Source: MA-ANB-1 sp965216445 (GTDB lineage: Bacteria; Actinomycetota; Acidimicrobiia; Spongiisociales; ZC4RG35). Taken from it: a stretch of 64,000 nt of DNA. Each line of letters starts with the position of its first letter. The first letter of the stretch is position 1. Under the pieces are notes generated by a model. The model was not told where the DNA came from. It ran no database searches and saw only the letters and a list, made by a program, of their open reading frames with translations. The translations under genes and the position numbers were made by a program. Below are positions 8,351 to 16,735 of the stretch, in pieces. The DNA lies in NCBI GenBank assembly GCA_965216445.1, contig OZ244166.1, positions 2,480,001 to 2,544,000 on the forward strand. Direction: 5' to 3'.

Positions 8351-9163
8351 ATGACTGAAGAAGGAAAAGTCCGTAAAAGCATCACGGGTGTGCTCAAGGG
8401 GACAGGCGGAATTGTCTCCGGCACCGCAGACGTTGCCAGAGATGTTGCTGTCACGACGCTTAGCGATACGGCTGATGTGGCCAACTCAGTGACCAGCACA
8501 GCCTCGAGCATCGTTTCGGGCGCATTGGGTGCCGTCCAGGATGTCGGAACCGGACTGGTTCGCACCATCAAGGGTGTCGTCGTTGGAGTGATCCAGGGCG
8601 TAGGCGAAATCGCCACAGTGAGTGTCGGAGTTGTTTCTGACACAGTACAAGCGGCCTTCAAAGGCACACGTGCGATTGGCCGTGACGTGACCCAGACAGC
8701 CTCGGCCGTTGCCGAAGGCGTGATCACAGCGACCAAAGACACTGGGCTGAGTCTCACCGATGCAGCCGTGGCCCTAGGCCGCTCCGCTCTCGGTGGCGCC
8801 AAGGATGTGAGTGCTGATGTCATCAGCATCGCCTCCAGCACTGTCTCAGGTGCTGCCTCCGGTGCGGCTGAAGTAGGCGGCGACGTCCTGGGAGCGATCA
8901 AGGGCACCGCAAAGGGCATCGTCCAGGGTGCCGGCGAAGTCGGCACCGATATCGCTGAGGCTGCCAGTGGAGCCCTTTCTGGTGCCATCGATGGAGCGAA
9001 GAAGGTTGGCATCAGTGCCGAAGAGGCCATCTCAGCTGCTGCTGAGGGCGCCCTCGAGGCAGCCGAAGGCATCGGAGAAACTGCTGTTCACGCAGTTCGT
9101 GATGTTGCTGCCAGCGGTGTCGACGGAGTCAAAGCCGTCCTCAAAGGCGAGCAAGACAACTAA
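8351..9163 (+). CDS. Ala/Gly/Val-rich repeat protein with 110-residue duplication
   Basis: 270 residues, no signal peptide, almost entirely A, G, V, S, T with scattered K, D and E. Residues 52-123 and 162-233 align without gaps at an offset of exactly 110; in the 59-residue core 21 positions are identical, with shared blocks such as IKG, QG-GE and AEG. The N-terminal 40 residues look like a partial third unit. GxxxG-type spacing and amphipathic helices suggest an LEA-, phasin- or glycine-zipper-like protein (inference). The frame opens earlier, but the ATG at 8351 follows a purine-rich GGAAAGGAAGAG site. No homologue recognised. Confidence 0.7.
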   Translation: MTEEGKVRKSITGVLKGTGGIVSGTADVARDVAVTTLSDTADVANSVTSTASSIVSGALGAVQDVGTGLVRTIKGVVVGVIQGVGEIATVSVGVVSDTVQAAFKGTRAIGRDVTQTASAVAEGVITATKDTGLSLTDAAVALGRSALGGAKDVSADVISIASSTVSGAASGAAEVGGDVLGAIKGTAKGIVQGAGEVGTDIAEAASGALSGAIDGAKKVGISAEEAISAAAEGALEAAEGIGETAVHAVRDVAASGVDGVKAVLKGEQDN

Positions 9164-9176
9164 CTCGGACCCGACC

Positions 9177-9214
9177 AACAGGAGGGACCGGTTCGCCGGT
9201 CCCTCCTGTTTTTT
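9177..9214 (+). terminator. Strong terminator with TTCG tetraloop
   Basis: A 15-bp perfect stem (AACAGGAGGGACCGG at 9177-9191 with its complement at 9196-9210) closed by TTCG and followed by TTTT. It ends the repeat-protein transcript. Confidence 0.95.
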
Positions 9215-9243
9215 GCCTGGGCTCTACGTGTTGCTGAACCCGG

Positions 9244-9648
9244 TCAGCGGGAATCGGAGAAGACCGGTTCACCGTCAGAGTTCACCCTCATCAACCAACC
9301 GATCCGATCGTATGAGAGCAGATAGTGCAACACCAAGCCTCCGAGAAAGGTGTATGCGACCCAGGACGGACCCGACAAGAACCAACCGACCGCACCAACA
9401 CCGAAAACAAGCATCTCGATCGCCAACCGCGTGACGCCAGAGACGGCGAAGGGCGCAGTTCCTTTGGCACTTTGGTCACCCGGCACCCGGTAGTTCGCCC
9501 AGAGCGCCATACCGATGAATGTGATCACAATTGCGAGAATCCACCGCCAGAATCCCGATCCCAGCTCTAAGCCCAGCCGGAACAAACCGACCAGCGACAC
9601 AACTTCGAGCACGAAACGGAAAGCGAGATTGGCCGGATTGAAACCCAT
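9244..9648 (-). CDS. YrdB-like (DUF2568) small membrane protein
   Basis: 134 residues with four hydrophobic segments (FVLEVVSLVGLFRLG, WILAIVITFIGMALWANY, LAIEMLVFGVGAVGWFL, YTFLGGLVLHYLLSY). The arrangement, with W-x-N-Y-R-V-P-G after the second segment, matches DUF2568/YrdB membrane proteins of unknown function. The ATG at 9648 gives the N-terminus MGFNPANLAFRF; an earlier in-frame start would overlap the divergent gene's region. Function unknown. Confidence 0.7.
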   Translation of the reverse strand: MGFNPANLAFRFVLEVVSLVGLFRLGLELGSGFWRWILAIVITFIGMALWANYRVPGDQSAKGTAPFAVSGVTRLAIEMLVFGVGAVGWFLSGPSWVAYTFLGGLVLHYLLSYDRIGWLMRVNSDGEPVFSDSR

Positions 9649-9729
9649 ATGCTGATTGTCGCACAACACCTCGTGGCAAACGGCCCAAAAACCAACGCAT
9701 CCAGACTTCCCACCCTGTTAAATCAGCCC

Positions 9730-10758
9730 GTGTTCACACCCATTTCGACTGAACGTCTCTTGCTTCGACCAATGCGCGAATCCGATGCCGAAGGCCTTGC
9801 AGAGCGTCGCAGCAACCCTGCAGTGGCCGAGTACCAAAACTGGCCGGTGCCCTTCCCCTTGGAGCAGGCAGAACAGATGGTCGCCGAGCTGCAAACGATG
9901 GACGGTCCTCAGAACGATGAGTGGTGGATGGCGGCGGTATGCCTCCGAGACGGGACCGTGATCGGTGACCTCGCAGTCCACCTCACGTGGGAGCGTCGGT
10001 CGGCCGAACTCGGTTACAACTTCGCTCCGGAACATTGGGGTCAAGGCTACGCAGTGGAGTCGCTGGATGCTCTGATCGAGTACCTATTCGCGACAGGCGT
10101 TCACCGGATTTTCGGAATGCTCCACCCAGACAACGTGGCATCGGCAATGGTCCTCGAACGATGCGGGCTGCTCTATGAGGGGCATACCAAAGAGTCCTAC
10201 TGGAAAGACGACGAGGTCTCCGACGACTGGATTTACGGGATGACCCGCCCCGACTGGGAGGCTTGGCGGGCTCGGCCACGGCACCACCCTGCACAGGTCG
10301 AACTCGTGCCGGTCACCGTCGAGAATGAGAGCAAAGTCTTCAAGCTCAAGACCCATAAGAGTCAGGAGAGCTTCGTTGCCCCAATGGAAGGGTCGTTCGC
10401 CGATGCGCTCTTCCCGGAGGTAGTCGACGGCGGGTCCGTGGTGCCCTGGATGCGAGGCGTGATGGCCGACGGCGAGTATGTCGGGTTTGTGATGCTGGCT
10501 GAGGTCACCGACCACCACCCTGAGCCATACCTGTGGCGACTGCTGATTGACCGCATGCACCAACGCCGCGGAATCGCGGGTCGTGCCCTCGAGTTGGTCT
10601 ACGCCGAGTGCAAATCAAGAGAGTGGGACACTCTGCTCACCAGTTGGGTACCAGGCAAGGGCTCACCGGAACCTTTCTACCTCAAGCACGGCTTCGTGCC
10701 CACCGGCGAAATCATCGAAGGCGAGATCGAGGCCAGGAAACATCTGACCCGTTCCTAA
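9730..10758 (+). CDS. Tandem GNAT N-acetyltransferase (RimJ-like plus diamine/spermidine type)
   Basis: About 342 residues with two acetyltransferase domains. The N-terminal half (PISTERLLLRPMRESDAEG, then YNFAPEHWGQGYAVESL and NVASAMVLERCG) is RimJ/RimL-like. The C-terminal half (VAPMEGSFADALF, WRLLIDRMHQRRGIAGRAL, FYLKHGFVPTGEI) resembles diamine acetyltransferases; H-Q-R-R-G-I-A-G-R is its acetyl-CoA loop. The frame is open from an ATG at 9649, but homology begins at the GTG at 9730, which also leaves room for the divergent gene's promoter. Substrates unknown. Confidence 0.8.
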   Translation: MFTPISTERLLLRPMRESDAEGLAERRSNPAVAEYQNWPVPFPLEQAEQMVAELQTMDGPQNDEWWMAAVCLRDGTVIGDLAVHLTWERRSAELGYNFAPEHWGQGYAVESLDALIEYLFATGVHRIFGMLHPDNVASAMVLERCGLLYEGHTKESYWKDDEVSDDWIYGMTRPDWEAWRARPRHHPAQVELVPVTVENESKVFKLKTHKSQESFVAPMEGSFADALFPEVVDGGSVVPWMRGVMADGEYVGFVMLAEVTDHHPEPYLWRLLIDRMHQRRGIAGRALELVYAECKSREWDTLLTSWVPGKGSPEPFYLKHGFVPTGEIIEGEIEARKHLTRS

Positions 10759-10802
10759 GGATCATCCGGCCATATATGGCCGCTTTTGCGTCGAGAAAGG
10801 CC
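10751..10802 (+). repeat. 52-bp dispersed palindromic repeat, copy B
   Basis: Partner of 954-1005. It begins inside the last codons of the GNAT gene and continues into the intergenic space, carrying the perfect palindrome CGGCCATATATGGCCG at 10767-10782. Confidence 0.55.
10767..10787 (+). terminator. Terminator after the tandem GNAT gene
   Basis: CGGCCA (10767-10772) pairs with TGGCCG (10777-10782) around TATA and is followed by CTTTT. It separates convergent genes. Confidence 0.65.
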
Positions 10803-10805
10803 AAG

Positions 10806-11837
10806 TCAGCCGTCGATGTGGCCCTTGACGATGGGTGCAACCTCTTTGCCCAACAGCTCGATCGAGTTGATCATGCGTTCATGGGGAAGCGCCGCAGGAT
10901 TGTGGAGCATGAAGCGTTCGATATCGAGGAGTTCCTTCCACCGCAGGATCTTGGCTGCGACCTTTGCCGGATCTCCCACTACCAATGAACCCTCCGGGCT
11001 CCTCATCCAATCGAATTGATTGCGGGTCAACGGCGGCCAGCCCCGTTCCCGGCCGATCTGGGTCATCATCGATGCAAATGACGGGTACATTTCCTCGGCC
11101 GCTTCATCGTTGTCTTCGCCCACATACCCCAGACCGTGGACGGCCACCGGAAAGTCGGCAGGATCGTACCCATTCTCGACCAGGCTACGGCGATACAAGC
11201 CGACGAGAACCCGGAACCTCTCCGGCTCGCCGCCGATGATGGCCAGGACCAGATGTAGGCCGAGACGACCCGCCCGGACAGCGGACTCTGGTGTGCCACC
11301 GACCCCGACCGAGATCGGCAACGGGTTTTGGAATGGTCTCGGGTAGACCGGCTGATCAACGAGTGGGGCACGGAACTGGCCCTCCCACGTCACTCGCTCG
11401 TTATCGCGAAGCTCGATCAGTAGGTCCAGCTTTTCGGAGAACAGCTCGTTGTAGTCCTCAAGTGAATAACCAAACAGCGGGAATGACTCGATGAACGAAC
11501 CTCGCCCAACGAGCAACTCGGCGCGACCCTTCGAGATCAGGTCGAGGGTGGCGAAGTCCTGAAAGGTCCGCACCGGGTCTGCTGAGCTCAGCACGATCAC
11601 CGCGGAACTGAGGCGGATTCGCTCGGTCAACGATGCCGCCGCCGCCAGGGTGATGGCAGGTGCCGAGGCAGCCATGTCGACGCGATGGTGCTCCCCCAGA
11701 CCGTAAACATCGAGACCGACCTCCTCGGCTTTGACGATCTCGTCGACGACGTTGCGGAGCCGAACTCCATGATCGATACGTTGACCCGTTGCCGGATCCG
11801 GTCTGGCCTCGGCAAAGCTCGTCAATCCCAATTCCAT
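10806..11837 (-). CDS. LLM-class flavin-dependent oxidoreductase
   Basis: 343-residue luciferase-like monooxygenase family protein (TIM barrel, FMN or F420). Recognisable segments are GLGEHHRVDMAASAPAITLAAA, RLSSAVIVLSSADPVRTFQDFATLDLISKGRAELLVGRG (core V-L-S-S-x-D-P-V-R and GRAELLVGRG) and ISVGVGGTPESAVRAGRLGL. Such proteins oxidise varied small molecules with reduced flavin; the substrate cannot be told from sequence. Single gene, convergent with the GNAT gene. Confidence 0.88.
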   Translation of the reverse strand: MELGLTSFAEARPDPATGQRIDHGVRLRNVVDEIVKAEEVGLDVYGLGEHHRVDMAASAPAITLAAAASLTERIRLSSAVIVLSSADPVRTFQDFATLDLISKGRAELLVGRGSFIESFPLFGYSLEDYNELFSEKLDLLIELRDNERVTWEGQFRAPLVDQPVYPRPFQNPLPISVGVGGTPESAVRAGRLGLHLVLAIIGGEPERFRVLVGLYRRSLVENGYDPADFPVAVHGLGYVGEDNDEAAEEMYPSFASMMTQIGRERGWPPLTRNQFDWMRSPEGSLVVGDPAKVAAKILRWKELLDIERFMLHNPAALPHERMINSIELLGKEVAPIVKGHIDG

Positions 11838-11990
11838 TTAAAATCCTTTGGTTATCTTCAGATTCGAGGCGCATTGAGCTGCCCCTACGCACGACCAACC
11901 AGGTTCGGGTTTCCCAAATTCCGCACATCGCGATTGGACTTGAGCGACCCTGAGGTCCACCATCGTTGACCTTCAAAGCGGGAACCCCAC

Positions 11991-12710
11991 ATGCCTCTAG
12001 AAATCTGGCTGCTTGCCATTGCCGCGACTACGGCAGCCGCTGCGATACAAGGCATTGTCGGAGTTGGATACGGGCTGGTCGGAGTTCCTCTCCTGTCCCT
12101 GATCGATCCCACACTCGCGCCGGTACCGCAACTCCTGACGGTGCTGCCGATGACACTGTTGATGGCATGGAAGGAACGGGCTTCGCTGGATCTGAAGGGA
12201 GTCGGATGGCTAGTAGGCGGCCGGGTTCCGGGAGCGGCTATCGGAGCCGGGCTGCTCGCCGTCCTGACCCAGCGGACGCTCGACTTATTCATTGGTTTCG
12301 TGGTGATCGCCGCAGTTATTGTGATCGGCTCCGGGTTCCATGTGCGACGTAACAAGGCCACCCAGTTCGGAGCGGGAATCGCTTCAGGTATCACCAGTCT
12401 GGTGGCATCAATCGGTGGACCACCAACCGCCCTTCTCTACACGTCAGCCGAAGCGGCCACGATCAGATCGACGTTGGCCGCCGTCTTCACCTTGGGGATC
12501 AGCTTCACCATCGCGATTAGGGCATTCACCGGCAACATCACCGATACCGATCTCGAGATCTCGCTCGTCCTCGCACCCTTTGTATTGGTTGGCTATGGCA
12601 TTTCCCTACTCGTCAAGGACAGGTTCACCCAGGGCGGGATCCGATGGGGTGTGCTTGCGGTGTCGGGTGCAGCCGCGGTGGGTCTGATCATTCGAGCCCT
12701 CTCGGGTTAG
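11991..12710 (+). CDS. TSUP (TauE/SafE) family membrane exporter
   Basis: 239-residue membrane protein with about seven or eight hydrophobic helices and the two-fold repeat typical of TSUP proteins: GIVGVGYGLVGVPLL in the first half and SGITSLVASIGGPPTALLY in the second. The family includes sulfite, sulfoacetate and organosulfur exporters. A sulfate-ester operon lies 1.2 kb downstream on the other strand, but no direct link is shown. Confidence 0.85.
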   Translation: MPLEIWLLAIAATTAAAAIQGIVGVGYGLVGVPLLSLIDPTLAPVPQLLTVLPMTLLMAWKERASLDLKGVGWLVGGRVPGAAIGAGLLAVLTQRTLDLFIGFVVIAAVIVIGSGFHVRRNKATQFGAGIASGITSLVASIGGPPTALLYTSAEAATIRSTLAAVFTLGISFTIAIRAFTGNITDTDLEISLVLAPFVLVGYGISLLVKDRFTQGGIRWGVLAVSGAAAVGLIIRALSG

Positions 12711-12748
12711 ACGCACCGCGTAGAGTGAGATCCACATCGGGAGGATGG

Positions 12749-13048
12749 ATGAAAGACCTACGTTGGGCGCTTCTGGTCGTTGCGCTGATGCTTGTCGTAA
12801 GCGCCTGTGCCCCCGGAGTCAATGAGGCGGTTGATGTTCCATCGGCTGACGGGGATTTGGCCGGGTTTTGGTCCGGGCTCTGGCACGGAATCATCACACC
12901 GGTCACATTCGTCATCTCACTGTTCACCGAGAACGTGAGTATCTACGAGGTTCACAACAGTGGAGGCTGGTACGACTTCGGCTTTGTTCTGGGAGCTGGC
13001 ACCTTCCTGGGAGGCAGTGGGGCCGGTGCCAAACGAGGAATGCGCTAA
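12749..13048 (+). CDS. Small membrane lipoprotein of the GLWHG/EVHN type
   Basis: 99 residues. The N-terminus is a lipoprotein signal (ALLVVALMLVVSAC). The mature part has the pattern F-W-x-G-L-W-H-G-I-I followed by TFVISLFTENVSIYEVHNSGGWYDFGF (core S-I-Y-E-V-H-N-S-G-G-W-Y), seen in small membrane proteins of several phyla, and a glycine-rich C-terminus. No function is known. An in-frame extension upstream lacks a ribosome site; GGGAGG precedes the ATG at 12749. Confidence 0.7.
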   Translation: MKDLRWALLVVALMLVVSACAPGVNEAVDVPSADGDLAGFWSGLWHGIITPVTFVISLFTENVSIYEVHNSGGWYDFGFVLGAGTFLGGSGAGAKRGMR

Positions 13049-13150
13049 CCCAACACCTCCGGACTCAAACCATTCGGAATGCGTCAGGGTCGTCGCGCTC
13101 GACGTCGGATTCACGACTTTAAGAGTTCTTAGTAATGGGTTGAGGCATCG

Positions 13151-13165
13151 TTGAACCCGGTTCAA
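13151..13165. promoter_or_regulatory. 15-bp perfect inverted repeat upstream of the secreted hydrolase-like gene
   Basis: TTGAACC-C-GGTTCAA lies 33 bp ahead of the GTG start at 13199. Its symmetry and position suggest an operator for an unidentified regulator. Confidence 0.35.
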
Positions 13166-13198
13166 GAATGGTGATGGGCACCGATCAAAAGGAGAACC

Positions 13199-14095
13199 GT
13201 GGGACCCTTCCCAGAAAGTCGTGCCTCAGCCCGTGCCGAGAAGCTCTTGGCAACACTCGTCGCGTTCTTGATGTTGGCGACGACGCTCGCTCTACCCGCA
13301 TCCGCGCTCGACCCTCGGTGCGAGAACGTGCCGGACGACCCCCGATGCGAAATGGACGACCCAACCACGCCGCCGCCGCCAGAGGAACCGCCTCTCGAAG
13401 TCGATCCGATCGAGAACATCTCCGTCATCGGATGCTCAAACACCAATCATGCGGTAACCGGCTATCTCGACTCTTCGGAGAACGACCTTCTCATCAACAC
13501 CGCCCATGCCGGCCACACCGTCACCTACTGGGCTACTTCGCAAAACGGCTGGGATGAGCATTATCTCCCTCAGCGTCCGGCCGACGGGTACGACGCCGCC
13601 TGGGTCAACCTGTGTGAGCGCGCCGTCAATGAGCTGAACGTTGACAACGTCGAGGCGGTCGTCGCAAAAATATGGGAAATCGACCCTGACATCCCGATCT
13701 GGATCTCTCCTTTGAACTACTACGAAGCCGAAACCTGCATAGTCACGAACGGAAACCAGATCCCAAACGACGGAGCGGTTATCGCCGATCAACTAGTCGC
13801 TGACAATGAACTACTACAGCGCGGTCCGGACCTCGGTCCTCTTGGTGAGTCCCACCTCCGCCGGGATGCCTGTCATCCGAGTTCAAACGGAATCGCATAC
13901 CTCGGTTCCCAACTCGTCGAATTCTTCGACAACTCGTCGGAGACGTTTCGCAGCTACAGCTCGGGATCGTCGCTCCTGAACCAACCCTTCACCGTGTTGG
14001 CAGTTCGACCCGCCCAAGACTCACGGACCGGGGTATCCCACTGCGCGTCTTGGGACTCTCCGATGAGGAAGGACTCCGCCTTGGCAATCGCCTGA
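13199..14095 (+). CDS. Secreted SGNH/GDSL-like protein
   Basis: 298 residues starting at GTG after AAAGGAG. Residues 15-37 form a signal peptide ending PASA before LDP. A Pro-rich linker (TPPPPEEPPLE) leads to a domain with GCSNTNHAVTGYL, WISPLNYYE and a D-x-C-H-P motif (RRDACHPSSNG), reminiscent of SGNH hydrolase blocks I, III and V; the block I Ser would be in GCSN. The last 47 codons overlap the 3' end of the opposing SulP gene by 142 nt and look unstructured, so the original C-terminus may have been changed by a frameshift. Substrate unknown. Confidence 0.55.
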   Translation: MGPFPESRASARAEKLLATLVAFLMLATTLALPASALDPRCENVPDDPRCEMDDPTTPPPPEEPPLEVDPIENISVIGCSNTNHAVTGYLDSSENDLLINTAHAGHTVTYWATSQNGWDEHYLPQRPADGYDAAWVNLCERAVNELNVDNVEAVVAKIWEIDPDIPIWISPLNYYEAETCIVTNGNQIPNDGAVIADQLVADNELLQRGPDLGPLGESHLRRDACHPSSNGIAYLGSQLVEFFDNSSETFRSYSSGSSLLNQPFTVLAVRPAQDSRTGVSHCASWDSPMRKDSALAIA

Positions 14096-15747
14096 CGGGT
14101 CGATTCACCAAGAGTCGCCGTTGCTTCGATGATCTTGACCGGATCTGAAGCCTCGATGCGACCTGACTCTTTGAACTGGGCGACAAGCTCCGGAGCAACA
14201 CCGCTCAGGTAGAGACGGCCACCGGCGTCGCCGAGTCTGCCGGCATATCTCGAGATCACTGAGAATGCGGTGGCACCCATCGCGCTACGACCTCGGAGTC
14301 TGATGATCACGACGGGACTCTCGGCTGAACCCACCTGAGGAAGTGCTTCTTCGAGAGTCCGCGCCCCGGCATAGAAGAGGCTCCCGTATATGTCCAGGAC
14401 GTTGACCGACCTTGACTCCAGTCGGCGCGACACATCCCCCTCGATGAATCGGCCGTCGCTGTTCTCTTCGATACGAACCACCTTCACATCGAGCGCTTCA
14501 CGATTGAGGCTGAGCAGGAGGGACAGCGCTACTCCGATGCCCACCGCCGCCGAGACGGGCAGAAAGAGTGTCGCAACGAAGGTCGTCACCATGGCGATTT
14601 GGGATTGCGCACCGGCCTTCCAGACGGCTCCGATCTCGGCTGGTCGGATCGCTGCCAGGGACGCCACGATGAGGATCGCTGCCAGGGTCGGCATGGCAAC
14701 CTGACCGGCCAAACCAGACAGTGCGACGAGGATGGCGAGCATCCAGACCCCGGACATGATCGCCGCCCATCGGTCGCGGGCACCTACCGAGATATTCAAA
14801 GCGGTTTGGCTCACCGAACCACCAACGGGAATGCCGCGAAACAGACCCGAGGCGACATTGGCCCAACCCTGAGCGAGAAAGTCAGTATCCATGTTCGTCC
14901 TGGAGCGATCAGGATTGGGCGCCGACTCGGCGACACCGGCCCCCTGGACGAGAACAATGGCCGCAACTGCCAGGGCACCGCTGATCAGGCCCAGGTTGAG
15001 TTGGCCGAAATCTGGGAGACCGGGAACGGGGAATCCACGGGTTATCTCACCGACGTCAGAAACGATCGCAACACCGTCGAAGAAGTCGAACAAGAAGACG
15101 ACAAGGCTGGGCACAACCAAGGCGAACACGCCTGCGTATCTGCCGATCGTCGTTGCCGGCAGCATCAAGAGAATCACCAGAGCGCCGGCTCCGATCAGCA
15201 GCGAAGCCCAATGAATCCCACCGGGAGAGCTGATTACATCGAACGCCGTCTCCAGGGAGTTGGAACCGCTGGCCGTGGCACCGGTCAGCTCGTCGATCTG
15301 ACCGAGGATGATGTTGACCGCAACACCGGTGAGGAATCCGGTCATAACCGAGTGAGAAACGAAACCGGTGAATCGCCCGAGACCGAAGAACCCGGCGACC
15401 AGCATGATTGCCCCAGCCAGCAGGGTCAGGAGGATCAGTGCCCCGACCCGATCCGAAGCCGGGACGTCGTCAAGTGCGGAGAACGCGGCCAGAGAGGCTG
15501 CACTCGTCGTCGTGATCACCATGAGACGCGTGCTCGCAGTCATTCCTCCGACTATCGGGCCCGCGAAGCTGGCATAAAGGCCATGAATCGGGTTCACCCC
15601 TACCAGGGCGGCCGCTGCCATACCGTCGGGTACCGAAGCCGCTGCCCGAGGCACGCCAGCCACGGCCTCGTCTTTCAGCGTGCCAGGTGCCGGCTTTATC
15701 GAATCCCACCAGCTGGTGAAGCCCGAACGCCAGCTCTTCTCAGCCAC
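13954..15747 (-). CDS. SulP-family anion permease with STAS domain
   Basis: 597 residues: an N-terminal transporter domain with about twelve membrane spans (DGMAAAALVGVNPIHGLYAS is the SulP signature region; GQIDELTG, GIPVGGSVSQTALN follow) and a C-terminal cytosolic STAS domain from about residue 430 (VVIIRLRGRSAMGATAFSVISRYA core). SulP proteins move sulfate, bicarbonate or other anions. It lies 9 bp after the FGE gene and is the third gene of an arylsulfatase-FGE-SulP operon, so sulfate is the most likely substrate (inference). Confidence 0.9.
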   Translation of the reverse strand: MAEKSWRSGFTSWWDSIKPAPGTLKDEAVAGVPRAAASVPDGMAAAALVGVNPIHGLYASFAGPIVGGMTASTRLMVITTTSAASLAAFSALDDVPASDRVGALILLTLLAGAIMLVAGFFGLGRFTGFVSHSVMTGFLTGVAVNIILGQIDELTGATASGSNSLETAFDVISSPGGIHWASLLIGAGALVILLMLPATTIGRYAGVFALVVPSLVVFLFDFFDGVAIVSDVGEITRGFPVPGLPDFGQLNLGLISGALAVAAIVLVQGAGVAESAPNPDRSRTNMDTDFLAQGWANVASGLFRGIPVGGSVSQTALNISVGARDRWAAIMSGVWMLAILVALSGLAGQVAMPTLAAILIVASLAAIRPAEIGAVWKAGAQSQIAMVTTFVATLFLPVSAAVGIGVALSLLLSLNREALDVKVVRIEENSDGRFIEGDVSRRLESRSVNVLDIYGSLFYAGARTLEEALPQVGSAESPVVIIRLRGRSAMGATAFSVISRYAGRLGDAGGRLYLSGVAPELVAQFKESGRIEASDPVKIIEATATLGESTRQAIAKAESFLIGESQDAQWDTPVRESWAGRTANTVKGWFRSDDPEL

Positions 15748-15756
15748 GAGACACTC

Positions 15757-16698
15757 TCAGGACCCAGAGGGCTCGCGCGAGATGTATCGAAATCCGATGT
15801 GGCTCATTGCTGTATCGATCATCTGTGGTTGACGGGCCGCGGGGCGGTATCTGTAGCAGTACTGCGGTGTGCAGAGGTGGGAACCGCCCTTGACCACCTT
15901 CCGTGGGATACGGATGTCGGGTTGCGACTCGTCCATGCTGGCTTCGGCCGACGACCCCCGAGCATCGGAAGGGCCGCAGCATGGAACCTCGCTGGCCGGG
16001 GCGGATGTATACCAGTCTTTGGTCCACTCCCACACGTTGCCGGCCATGTCGAACAACCCATATCCGTTGGCCGGATAGGAGCCGACCGGTGCCGTTCGGG
16101 TCCACCCGTCAACCTCGGTGTTCTCGACCGGAAACAGTCCCTGCCAAGTATTGGCTACAGGTTCGGTCTCTTGCTGGTCTTCGTCACCCCACGCAAATTT
16201 CGCACCGTCGAGTCCGCCTCGGGCTGCAAACTCCCACTCCGCTTCAGTTGGCAGTTCAACGCCTGCCCAATCACAGAACGCCGTGGCATCGGTGTAGCTG
16301 ACTTGAACCACTGGATGATCCCCGAGGTCTTCGATCGAAGACTCCGGGCCAGTCGGATGACGCCAGTCGGCTCCCGGTGTCCACTCCCACCAACGTCTGA
16401 AGTCGCGAAGACTGACGGGTTGAGTCGTCATTCGGAACACAAGCGCGCCCGGAACCAGATTCTCCGGTGGTGCGCCTGGGTACATCTCCGGATCAGGCTT
16501 CTGCTCTGCCTCCGTCAGGTAACCCGTAGCGGATACGAACTTGGCGAATTCCCTATTGGTGACGGTTGTTTTCGCAATCGCAAAGCGCTCAACGTTGACC
16601 TGGCGCACCGGCCCCTCGTCGGGGTAGAAGTCTTCTGAGCCCATGGCGAACTCTCCACCCTCGATCCAGGCCAGCTTGTCCGAGCTAATGATGTTCAC
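15757..16698 (-). CDS. Formylglycine-generating enzyme (sulfatase-modifying factor)
   Basis: 313 residues. FGE converts the active-site Cys of type I sulfatases to formylglycine using O2 and copper. The catalytic pair is present as Cys276 and Cys281 in HLCTPQYCYRYR, with the same C-x4-C spacing as human SUMF1, and the flanking KVVKGGS and SHIGFR blocks are typical. The N-terminal FGE fold signature is WIEGGEFAMGSEDFYPDEGP (core G-G-x-F-x-M-G-S) and NVWEW is present. It is 37 bp downstream of the sulfatase it presumably matures and 9 bp upstream of SulP. Confidence 0.95.
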   Translation of the reverse strand: MNIISSDKLAWIEGGEFAMGSEDFYPDEGPVRQVNVERFAIAKTTVTNREFAKFVSATGYLTEAEQKPDPEMYPGAPPENLVPGALVFRMTTQPVSLRDFRRWWEWTPGADWRHPTGPESSIEDLGDHPVVQVSYTDATAFCDWAGVELPTEAEWEFAARGGLDGAKFAWGDEDQQETEPVANTWQGLFPVENTEVDGWTRTAPVGSYPANGYGLFDMAGNVWEWTKDWYTSAPASEVPCCGPSDARGSSAEASMDESQPDIRIPRKVVKGGSHLCTPQYCYRYRPAARQPQMIDTAMSHIGFRYISREPSGS

Positions 16699-16735
16699 CT
16701 GCGATCTCCTCCCTCTTCACAGTCCACTTCGGGAC

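Noticed and set aside
8351..9163. Tandem DNA repeats or a CRISPR-like array
   Set aside because: The periodicity is at protein level only; the DNA copies are diverged and the frame is open throughout.
14599..16638. A 679-codon open frame on the plus strand, antisense to the SulP and FGE genes
   Set aside because: Both minus-strand genes have intact family motifs, while the plus-strand translation is Arg/Gly/His-rich with no domain; it is a by-product of high GC.
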